Part shown: positions 55,101-64,000 of the stretch, in pieces
How the letters are laid out: each line of letters starts with the position of its first letter
Numbering within the stretch: the stretch's first letter is position 1
Source: Inga oerstediana
Lineage: Eukaryota > Streptophyta > Magnoliopsida > Fabales > Fabaceae
Direction of reading: 5' to 3'
Length of the DNA stretch: 64,000 nt
Assembly (NCBI GenBank): GCA_963210345.1
Contig: OY723408.1
Coordinates: forward strand, 38,018,966 to 38,082,965
The notes under the pieces: model-generated
Databases searched by the model: none
Told to the model about the DNA's origin: nothing
What the model saw: the letters and a program-made list of their open reading frames with translations, nothing else
Program-made: the position numbers and the translations under genes

Positions 55101-56159
55101 CAACATTATTTGACATTCTTGAATCCGCATGAAAAATGGAGAGGATAAGTGGGTTTTCACCGCATTCCGAGACAGTGACCAAACTATCATTCTTTTGACC
55201 TCAAATTAGCACAAATCTCGTTCGTGGCGGTTGAGGACACAAACAGATGAATTTGACAACATTATTTGAAATTCTAGAATCCTCATGAAAAATGGAGTGG
55301 ATAGGTGGGTTTTCACCGTATTACGAGACAGTGACCAAACTTTCATTCTTTTGATTTCAAATTAGCCCAAATCTCGTTCGTGGCGGTTGAGGACCCAAAC
55401 AGATGAATTTGACAACATTATTTGACATTCTAGAATCCTCATGAAAAATGGAGTGGATAGGTGGGTTTTCACCCCATTCCGATACAGTGACCAAACTTTC
55501 ATTCTTTTGACCTCAAATTAGCCCAAATCTCGTTCGTGGCGGTTGAGGACACAAACAGATGAATTTGACAACATTATTTGACATTCTAGAATCCGCTTGA
55601 AAAATGGAGTGGATAGGTGGGTTTTCACCGCATTCCGAGACAGTGACGAAACTATAATTCTTTTGCCCTCAAATTAGCCCAAATCTCGTTCATGGCGGTT
55701 GAGGAAACAAACAGATGAATTTGACAACATTATTTGACATTCTAGAATCCGCTTGAAAAAAGGAGTGGATAGGTGGGTTTTCACCGCATTCCGAGACAGT
55801 GACGAAACTATCATTCTTTTGCCCTCAAATTAGCCCAAATCTCGTTCGTGGCGGTTGAGGACACAAACAGATGAATTTGACAACATTATTTGAAATTCTA
55901 GAATCCGCATGAAAAATGGAATGGATAGGTGGGTTTTCTCCGCATTCCGAGACAGTGACGAAACTATCATTCTTTTGACCTCAAATTAGCCCAAATCTCG
56001 TTCGTGGCGGTTGAGGACACAAACAGATGAATTTGCCAACATTATTTGACATTCTAGAATCCTCAGGAAAAATGGAGTGGATAGGTGGGTTTTCACCCCA
56101 TTCCGAGACAGTGACCAAACTTTCATTCTTTGACCTCAAATTAGCCCAAATCTCGTTCG
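52105..56159. repeat. Right-end HOR copy 1 (26 monomers, 4,055 bp) with nested 6-mer duplication
   Basis: Block P1 opens with B (ttggggac), C, D (cttctgacc, then cttgttcg), I (ggagaggataag) and a monomer with gggtttttactg. It ends with a 155-bp monomer at 56,005 (tttgccaac, cctcagg, cattctttgacc). It has eight monomers more than the next copy: two extra E monomers at 53,041 and 53,197 (the latter gaggaaac), and a nested 936-bp (6-mer) duplication. Confidence 0.87.
53665..55536. repeat. Nested 6-mer (936 bp) duplication
   Basis: The run B (gtattctgag), G after ttgttgac, a monomer with cactgcattcc and cttctgacc, I (ggagaggataag), A occurs at 53,665 and again at 54,601. The ttgttgac marks at 53,826 and 54,762 are exactly 936 bp apart. 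Near 54,411 the A monomer switches to cttctgacc and then to an I monomer, marking the exchange point; the second copy continues with gatttc and F. Confidence 0.88.
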
Positions 56160-58966
56160 TGGCGGTTGAGGACACAAACAGATGAATTTGACAACATTAT
56201 TTGACATTCTAGAATCCTTATGAAAAATGGAGTGGATAGGTGTGTTTTCACCGCATTCTGAGACAGTGACGAAACTATCATTCTTTTGACCTCAAATTAG
56301 CCCAAATCTCGTTCGTGGCGGTTGAGGACACAAACAGATGAATTTGACAACATTATTTGACAATCTAGAATCCTCATGAAAAATGGAGTGGATAGGTGGG
56401 TTTTCACCCCATTCCGAGACAGTGACGAAACTATCATTCTTTTGACATCAAATTAGCCCAAATATCGTTCGTGGCGGTTGAGGACACAAACAGATGAATT
56501 TGAAAACACTATTTGACATTTTAGAATCCTCATGAAAAATGGAGTGGATAGGTGGGTTTTCACTGCATTCCGAGACAGTGACCAAACTTTCATTCTTCTG
56601 ACCTCAAATTAGCCCAAATCTTGTTCGTGGCGGTTGAGGACACAAACAGATGAATTTGACAACATTATTTGACATTCTTGAATCCGCATGAAAAATGGAG
56701 AGGATAAGTGGGTTTTCACCGCATTCCGAGACAGTGACCAAACTATCATTCTTTTGACCTCAAATTAGCCCAAATCTCGTTCGTGGCGGTTGAGGACACA
56801 AACAGATGAATTTGACAACATTATTTGACATTCTAGAATCCGCATGAAAAATGGAGTGGATAGGTGGGTTTTTACTGCATTCCGAGACAGTGACCAAACT
56901 TTCATTCTTCTGACCTCAAATTAGCCCAAATCTCGTTCGTGGCGGTTGAGGACACAAACAGATGAATTTGACAACATTATTTGACATTCTTGAATCCGCA
57001 TGAAAAATGGAGAGGATAAGTGGGTTTTCACCGCATTCCGAGACAGTGACCAAACTTTCATTCTTTTGATTTCAAATTAGCCCAAATCTCGTTCGTGGCG
57101 GTTGAGGACACAAACAGATGAATTTGACAACATTATTTGAAATTCTAGAATCCGCATGAAAAATGGAATGGATAGGTGGGTTTTCTCCGCATTCCGAGAC
57201 AGTGACGAAACAATCATTCTTTTGACCTCAAATTAGCCCAAATCTCGTTCGTGGCGGTTGAGAACACAAACAGATGAATTTGACAACATTATTTGACATT
57301 CTAGAATCCGCATGAAAAATGGAGTATATAGGTGGGTTTTCACCGCATTCCGAGACAGTGACGAAACTATCATTCTTTTGACCTCAAATTAGCCCAAATC
57401 TCGTTCGTGGCGGTTGAGGACACAAACAGATGAATTTGACAACATTATTTGACATTCTAGAATCCTTATGAAAAATGGAGTGGATAGGTGTGTTTTCACC
57501 GTATTCTGAGACAGTGACGAAACTATCATTCTTTTGACCTCAAATTAGCCCAAATCTCGTTCGTGGCGGTTGTTGACACAAACAGATGAATTTGACAACA
57601 TTATTTGAAATTCTAGAATCCGCATGAAAAATGGAGTGGATAGGTGGGTTTTCACCGCATTCCGAGACAGTGACGAAACAATCATTCTTTTGACCTCAAA
57701 TTAGCCCAAATCTCGTTCGTGGCGGTTGAGGACACAAACAGATGAATTTGACAACATTATTTGACATTCTAGAATCCGCATGAAAAATGGAGTGGATAGG
57801 TGGGTTTTCACTGCATTCCGAGACAGTGACCAAACTTTCATTCTTCTGACCTCAAATTAGCCCAAATCTCGTTCGTGGCGGTTGAGGACACAAACAGATG
57901 AATTTGACAACATTATTTGACATTCTTGAATCCGCATGAAAAATGGAGAGGATAAGTGGGTTTTCACCGCATTCCGAGACAGTGACCAAACTATCATTCT
58001 TTTGACCTCAAATTAGCACAAATCTCGTTCGTGGCGGTTGAGGACACAAACAGATGAATTTGACAACATTATTTGAAATTCTAGAATCCTCATGAAAAAT
58101 GGAGTGGATAGGTGGGTTTTCACCGTATTACGAGACAGTGACCAAACTTTCATTCTTTTGATTTCAAATTAGCCCAAATCTCGTTCGTGGCGGTTGAGGA
58201 CCCAAACAGATGAATTTGACAACATTATTTGACATTCTAGAATCCTCATGAAAAATGGAGTGGATAGGTGGGTTTTCACCCCATTCCGATACAGTGACCA
58301 AACTTTCATTCTTTTGACCTCAAATTAGCCCAAATCTCGTTCGTGGCGGTTGAGGACACAAACAGATGAATTTGACAACATTATTTGACATTCTAGAATC
58401 CGCTTGAAAAATGGAGTGGATAGGTGGGTTTTCACCGCATTCCGAGACAGTGACGAAACTATAATTCTTTTGCCCTCAAATTAGCCCAAATCTCGTTCAT
58501 GGCGGTTGAGGAAACAAACAGATGAATTTGACAACATTATTTGACATTCTAGAATCCGCTTGAAAAAAGGAGTGGATAGGTGGGTTTTCACCGCATTCCG
58601 AGACAGTGACGAAACTATCATTCTTTTGCCCTCAAATTAGCCCAAATCTCGTTCGTGGCGGTTGAGGACACAAACAGATGAATTTGACAACATTATTTGA
58701 AATTCTAGAATCCGCATGAAAAATGGAATGGATAGGTGGGTTTTCTCCGCATTCCGAGACAGTGACGAAACTATCATTCTTTTGACCTCAAATTAGCCCA
58801 AATCTCGTTCGTGGCGGTTGAGGACACAAACAGATGAATTTGCCAACATTATTTGACATTCTAGAATCCTCAGGAAAAATGGAGTGGATAGGTGGGTTTT
58901 CACCCCATTCCGAAACAGTGACCAAACTTTCATTCTTTGACCTCAAATTAGCCCAAATCTCGTTCG
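56160..58966. repeat. Right-end HOR copy 2 (18 monomers, 2,807 bp)
   Basis: Block P2 follows P1 at offset 4,055 through the gggtttttactg monomer (52,811 and 56,866), then at 3,743 from ggaatgg/tctccgc onward, then at 2,807 after P1's nested duplication. It shares ttgagaac with gtatatagg, gaggaccc (58,198), gaggaaac (58,508) and the terminal 155-bp monomer at 58,812 with cattctttgacc. One visible difference from P1 is ccgaaacag instead of ccgagacag near 58,910. Confidence 0.88.
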
Positions 58967-61773
58967 TGGCGGTTGAGGACACAAACAGATGAATTTGACA
59001 ACATTATTTGACATTCTAGAATCCTTAAGAAAAATGGAGTGGATAGGTGTGTTTTCATCGCATTCCGAGACAGTGACGAAACTATCATTCTTTTGACCTC
59101 AAATTAGCCCAAATCTCGTTCATGGCGGTTGAGGACACAAACAGATGAATTTGACAACATTATTTGACATTCTAGAATCCGCTTGAAAAATGGAGTGGAT
59201 AGGTGGGTTTTCACCGCATTCCGAGACAGTGACGAAACTATCATTCTTTTGCCCTCAAATTAGCCCAAATCTCGTTCGTGGCGGTTGAGGACACAAACAG
59301 ATGAATTTGACAACATTATTTGAAATTCTAGAATCCGCATGAAAAATGGAGTGGATAGGTGGGTTTTCACCGCATTCCGAGACAGTGACGAAACAATCAT
59401 TCTTTTGACCTCAAATTAGCCCAAATCTCGTTCGTGGCGGTTGAGGACACAAACAGATGAATTTGACAACATTATTTGAAATTCTAGAATCCGCATGAAA
59501 AATGGAATGGATAGGTGGGTTTTCACCGCATTCCGAGACAGTGACGAAACAATCATTCTTTTGACCTCAAATTAGCCCAAATCTCGTTCGTGGCTGTTGA
59601 GAACACAAACAGATGAATTTGACAACATTATTTGACATTCTAGAATCCGCATGAAAAATGGAGTGGATAGGTGTGTTTTCACCGCATTCTGAGACAGTGA
59701 CGAAACTATCATTCATCTGACCTCAAATTAGCCCAAATCTCGTTCGTGGCGGTTGTTGACACAAACAGATGAATTTGACAACATTATTTGACAATCTAGA
59801 ATCCTCATGAAAAATGGAGTGGATAGGTGGGTTTTCACCCCATTCCGAGACAGTGATGAAACTATCATTCTTTTGCCCTCAAATTAGCCCAAATCTCGTT
59901 CATGGCGGTTGAGGACACAAACAGATGAATTTGACAACATTATTTGACATTCTAGAATCCGCTTGAAAAATGGAGTGGATAGGTGGGTTTTCACCGCATT
60001 CCGAGACAGTGACGAAACTATCAATCTTTTGCCCTCAAATTAGCCCAAATTTCGTTCGTGGCGGTTGAGGACACAAACAGATGAATTTGACAACATTATT
60101 TGAAATTCTAGAATCCGCATGAAAAATGGAATGGATAGGTGGGTTTTCTCCGCATTCCGAGACAGTGACGAAACAATCATTCTTTTGACCTCAAATTAGC
60201 CCAAATCTCGTTCGTGGCGGTTGAGAACACAAACAGATGAATTTGACAACATTATTTGACATTCTAGAATCCGCATGAAAAATGGAGTATATAGGTGGGT
60301 TTTCACCGCATTCCGAGACAGTGACGAAACTATCATTCTTTTGACCTCAAATTAGCCCAAATCTCGTTCGTGGCGGTTGAGGACACAAACAGATGAATTT
60401 GACAACATTATTTGACATTCTAGAATCCTTATGAAAAATGGAGTGGATAGGTGTGTTTTCACCGTATTCTGAGACAGTGACGAAACTATCATTCTTTTGA
60501 CCTCAAATTAGCCCAAATCTCGTTCGTGGCGGTTGTTGACACAAACAGATGAATTTGACAACATTATTTGAAATTCTAGAATCCGCATGAAAAATGGAGT
60601 GGATAGGTGGGTTTTCACCGCATTCCGAGACAGTGACGAAACAATCATTCTTTTGACCTCAAATTAGCCCAAATCTCGTTCGTGGCGGTTGAGGACACAA
60701 ACAGATGAATTTGACAACATTATTTGACATTCTAGAATCCGCATGAAAAATGGAGTGGATAGGTGGGTTTTCACTGCATTCCGAGACAGTGACCAAACTT
60801 TCATTCTTCTGACCTCAATTTAGCCCAAATCTCGTTCGTGGCGGTTGAGGACACAAACAGATGAATTTGACAACATTATTTGACATTCTTGAATCCGCAT
60901 GAAAAATGGAGAGGATAAGTGGGTTTTCACCGCATTCCGAGACAGTGACCAAACTATCATTCTTTTGACCTCAAATTAGCACAAATCTCGTTCGTGGCGG
61001 TTGAGGACACAAACAGATGAATTTGACAACATTATTTGAAATTCTAGAATCCTCATGAAAAATGGAGTGGATAGGTGGGTTTTCACCGTATTACGAGACA
61101 GTGACCAAACTTTCATTCTTTTGATTTCAAATTAGCCCAAATCTCGTTCGTGGCGGTTGAGGACCCAAACAGATGAATTTGACAACATTATTTGACATTC
61201 TAGAATCCTCATGAAAAATGGAGTGGATAGGTGGGTTTTCACCCCATTCCGATACAGTGACCAAACTTTCATTCTTTTGACCTCAAATTAGCCCAAATCT
61301 CGTTCGTGGCGGTTGAGGACACAAACAGATGAATTTGACAACATTATTTGACATTCTAGAATCCGCTTGAAAAATGGAGTGGATAGGTGGGTTTTCACCG
61401 CATTCCGAGACAGTGACGAAACTATCATTCTTTTGCCCTCAAATTAGCCCAAATCTCGTTCGTGGCGGTTGAGGACACAAACAGATGAATTTGACAACAT
61501 TATTTGAAATTCTAGAATCCGCATGAAAAATGGAATGGATAGGTGGGTTTTCTCCGCATTCCGAGACAGTGACGAAACTATCATTCTTTTGACCTCAAAT
61601 TAGCCCAAATCTCGTTCGTGGCGGTTGAGGACACAAACAGATGAATTTGCCAACATTATTTGACATTCTAGAATCCTCAGGAAAAATGGAGTGGATAGGT
61701 GGGTTTTCACCCCATTCCGAGACAGTGACCAAACTTTCATTCTTTGACCTCAAATTAGCCCAAATCTCGTTCG
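58967..61773. repeat. Right-end HOR copy 3 (18 monomers, 2,807 bp)
   Basis: Block P3 ends like P2 with the 155-bp tttgccaac / cctcagg / cattctttgacc monomer (61,619). Its first seven monomers differ: ccttaag with catcgcattccgag, E, G, G, a tggctgttgagaac monomer with cattcatctg, C after ttgttgac, and E with atcaatc. From 60,059 it matches P2 at offset 2,963 until it lacks the gaggaaac E monomer, after which the offset returns to 2,807. Its length equals P2's although its content differs. Confidence 0.87.
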
Positions 61774-64000
61774 TGGCGGTTGAGGACACAAACAGATGAA
61801 TTTGACAACATTATTTGACATTCTAGAATCCTTAAGAAAAATGGAGTGGATAGGTGTGTTTTCATCGCATTCCGAGACAGTGACGAAACTATCATTCTTT
61901 TGACCTCAAATTAGCCCAAATCTCATTCATGGCGGTTGAGGACACAAACAGATGAATTTGACAACATTATTTGACATTCTAGAATCCGCTTGAAAAATGG
62001 AGTGGATAGGTGGGTTTTCACCGCATTCCGAGACAGTGACGAAACTATCATTCTTTTGCCCTCAAATTAGCCCAAATCTCGTTCGTGGCGGTTGAGGACA
62101 CAAACAGATGAATTTGACAACATTATTTGAAATTCTAGAATCCGCATGAAAAATGGAGTGGATAAGTGGGTTTTCACCGCATTCCGACACAGTGACGAAA
62201 CAATCATTCTTTTGACCTCAAATTAGCCCAAATCTTGTTCGTGGCGGTTGAGGACACAAACAGATGAATTTGACAACATTATTTGAAATTCTAGAATCCG
62301 CATGAAAAATGGAATGGATAGGTGGGTTTTCACCGCATTCCGAGACAGTGACGAAACAATCATTCTTTTGACCTCAAATTAGCCCAAATCTCGTTCGTGG
62401 CTGTTGAGAACACAAACAGATGAATTTGACAACATTATTTGACATTCTAGAATCCGCATGAAAAATGGAGTGGATAGGTGTGTTTTCACCGCATTCTGAG
62501 ACAGTGACGAAACTATCATTCATTTGACCTCAAATTAGCCCAAATCTCGTTCGTGGCGGTTGTTGACACAAACAGATGAATTTGACAACATTATTTGACA
62601 ATCTAGAATCCTCATGAAAAATGGAGTGGATAGGTGGGTTTTCACCCCATTCCGAGACAGTGACGAAACTATCATTCTTTTGACATCAAATTAGCCCAAA
62701 TATCGTTCGTGGCGGTTGAGGACACAAACAGATGAATTTGAAAACACTATTTGACATTTTAGAATCCACATGAAAAATGGAGTGGATAGGTGGGTTTTCA
62801 CCGCATTCCGAGACAGTGACCAAACTATCATTCTTTTGACCTCAAATTAGCCCAAATCTCGTTCGTGGCGGTTGAGGACACAAACAGATGAATTTGACAA
62901 CATTATTTGACATTCTAGAATCCTTATGAAAAATGGAGTGGATAGGTGGGTTTTCAACGCATTCCGAGACAGTGACGAAACTATCATTCTTTTGACATCA
63001 AATTAGCCCAAATCTCGTTCGTGGCTGTTGAGAACACAAACAGATGAATTTGACAACATTATTTGACATTCTAGAATCCGCATGAAAAATGGAGTGGATA
63101 GGTGTGTTTTCACCGCATTCTGAGACAGTGACGAAACTATCATTCATTTGACCTCAAATTAGCCCAAATCTCGTTCGTGGCGGTTGTTGACACAAACAGA
63201 TGAATTTGACAACATTATTTGACAATCTAGAATCCTCATGAAAAATGGAGTGGATAGGTGGGTTTTCACCCCATTCCGAGACAGTGATGAAACTATCATT
63301 CTTTTGCCCTCAAATTAGCCCAAATTTCGTTCATGGCGGTTGAGGACACAAACAGATGAATTTGACAACATTATTTGACATTCTAGAATCCGCTTGAAAA
63401 ATGGAGTGGATAGGTGGGTTTTCACCGCATTCCGAGACAGTGACGAAACTATCAATCTTTTGCCCTCCAATTAGCCCAAATTTCGTTCGTGGCGGTTGAG
63501 GACACAAACAGATGAATTTGACAACATTATTTGACATTCTAGAATCCGCATGAAAAATGGAGTGGATAGGTGGGTTTTCACCCCATTCCGAGACAGTGAT
63601 GAAACTATCATTCTTTTGCCCTCAAATTAGCCCAAATTTCGTTCATGGCGGTTGAGGACACAAACAGATGAATTTGACAACATTATTTGACATTCTAGAA
63701 TCCGCTTGAAAAATGGAGTGGATAGGTGGGTTTTCACCGCATTCCGAGACAGTGACGAAACTATCAATCTTTTGCCCTCCAATTAGCCCAAATTTCGTTC
63801 GTGGCGGTTGAGGACACAAACAGATGAATTTGACAACATTATTTGACATTCTAGAATCCGCATGAAAAATGGAGTGGATAGGTGGGTTTTCACCCCATTC
63901 CGAGACAGTGACGAAACTATCATTCTTTTGACATCAAATTAGCCCAAATATCGTTCGTGGCGGTTGAGGACACAAACAGATGAATTTGAAAACACTATTT
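61774..64000. repeat. Right-end HOR copy 4 (14 monomers plus partial, cut by window edge)
   Basis: Block P4 repeats the front of P3 at offset 2,807: ccttaag with catcgcattcc, E, G (here ggataag, ccgacac), G with ggaatgg, then tggctgttgagaac with cattcatttg and C after ttgttgac. The tggctg and ttgttgac monomers recur 624 bp later (62,398 and 63,022). A 312-bp dimer, E with ccctccaatt plus a gatgaaac monomer, repeats at 63,334-63,645 and 63,646-63,957. The array continues beyond 64,000; the last 43 bp are the front of a D monomer. Confidence 0.87.
63334..63957. repeat. 2-mer (312 bp) tandem duplication
   Basis: Two E monomers, 63,334 and 63,646, share atcaatcttttgccctcc and the following aaatttcg. 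Each is followed by a ccgcatg/ccccattccgag monomer. The copies agree until about 63,908, where gatgaaac gives way to gacgaaac and then gacatc. The ccctccaatt variant turns a recurrent minus-strand TGA into GGA, so identical 68-codon frames appear at 63,331-63,537 and 63,643-63,849; these are not genes. Confidence 0.88.

Larger units (their letters stand above)
1..64000. repeat. 156-bp satellite DNA array, 410 complete monomers plus one partial
   Basis: The entire window is one direct tandem array. A typical monomer starts tggcggttga (1-10) and contains the 10-bp palindrome attctagaat (47-56), a short A-tract in atgaaaaatgg (61-71), the small dyad ggtgggttttcacc (80-93), gagacagtgacgaaac (101-116), cttttgacctc (124-134) and ends ctcgttcg (149-156). 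Start positions checked every 780 bp keep register throughout, with a net drift of -3 bp from seven 1-bp indels. By hand, a consensus monomer has about 65 G+C in 156 (42%). Monomers typically differ at several linked sites. No inversion, insertion or unique segment was seen. Family-level knowledge: such arrays form constitutive heterochromatin and often centromeres. Locus and species are not identifiable from sequence alone. Confidence 0.98.

Noticed and set aside
55981..61789. Three identical 64-codon minus-strand frames (55,981-56,175; 58,788-58,982; 61,595-61,789)
   Set aside because: Their identity reflects the duplicated 155-bp monomer carrying cattctttgacc, which shifts frame. One silent difference (ccgaaacag) confirms copies of a repeat, not conserved genes.
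63331..63849. Two identical 68-codon minus-strand frames
   Set aside because: They are the two copies of a 312-bp dimer in which ccctccaatt turns a TGA into GGA. Same repeat by-product.
1..64000. CRISPR array
   Set aside because: The whole 156-bp unit repeats directly with no unique spacers between short repeats, and no cas gene is present.
1..64000. CENP-B box in the monomer
   Set aside because: Both strands of a typical monomer were checked around the TTCG cores (gttcgtggcggttga on plus, tttcgtcactgtctcgg on minus). Neither has the required A and CGGG spacing, so no CENP-B box is called.
1..64000. Homology to rice CentO or maize CentC because of the unit length
   Set aside because: Only the length class agrees. 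I cannot run an alignment and saw no convincing shared stretch, so length alone is not used to name the organism or family.
1..64000. Transposon, rRNA, tRNA or telomere-repeat insertions
   Set aside because: Register is kept through the whole window and every 156-bp step can be assigned to a satellite monomer, leaving no room for an insert; no telomere-like short tandem repeat was seen.

Overview
The whole 64 kb window is one uninterrupted, head-to-tail satellite DNA array. I see no gene, RNA gene, transposon, CRISPR array or unique-sequence island on either strand. The unit is about 156 bp and about 42% G+C. I followed its start (usually tggcggttga) in 780-bp steps through the window: 410 complete monomers lie between 1 and 63,957, and a 411th is cut off by the right edge. 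The left edge falls on my arbitrary monomer start, so the array runs past both ends. All monomers point the same way. All are 156 bp except two of 157 bp and five of 155 bp.

This is eukaryotic heterochromatin, most likely centromeric or pericentromeric, or a large subtelomeric/knob-type block. A 150-180 bp tandem unit in a multi-kilobase pure array is typical of plant and animal centromeric satellites (rice CentO is about 155 bp, maize CentC 156 bp, human alpha satellite 171 bp). I do not recognise the species or a named satellite family, and similar length is not evidence of homology.

Monomers fall into linked-variant subtypes (positions count from tggcgg = 1). A: aaattctag 45-53, cctcatg 57-63, gtattacgag 94-103, gatttc 129-134. 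B: ccttatg, tgtgtttt, gcattctgag (B' has ggattctgag). C: caatctag, cctcatg, ccccattccgag, gacatc (C' has cattctag and ccgcatg). D: gaaaacactatttgacatttt. E: ccgcttg with gccctc. F: ccccattccgata or ccgattc with ccaaactttc. G: aaattctag, ccgcatg, gaaacaatc. H: cattctag, ccgcatg, gaaactatc, gacctc. I: acattcttg with ggataag. X is a G/A chimera. These subtypes follow a preferred order, roughly H-B-C-D-(I)-A-F-(C)-E-G, and are organised into different higher-order repeats (HORs) along the window.

Layout: 1-4,369 mixed order; 4,370-11,096 a 5-mer duplication and a large 21-mer-offset duplication; 11,097-16,499 mixed, with blocks also found far away; 16,500-19,501 7-mer then 3-mer copies; 19,502-20,593 a block matching one about 7.8 kb upstream; 20,594-24,337 a 9-mer HOR; 24,338-30,577 an apparently exact 20-mer (3,120 bp) tandem duplication; 30,578-31,513 a mixed linker; 31,514-34,009 8-mer x2; 34,010-37,441 11-mer x2; 37,442-45,085 12-mer x4 (third copy rearranged to 13); 45,086-52,104 mixed; 52,105-64,000 a cascade of 26-, 18-, 18- and at least 14-monomer blocks with nested duplications.

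All short open reading frames are by-products of the repeat: 156 is 3 x 52, so frames stay in register and open when a recurrent stop codon mutates or a 1-bp deletion shifts frame. The biological interest lies in the array's recombination history: copy lengths are whole monomers, chimeric monomers mark exchange points, and rare single-base variants tag duplicated blocks.
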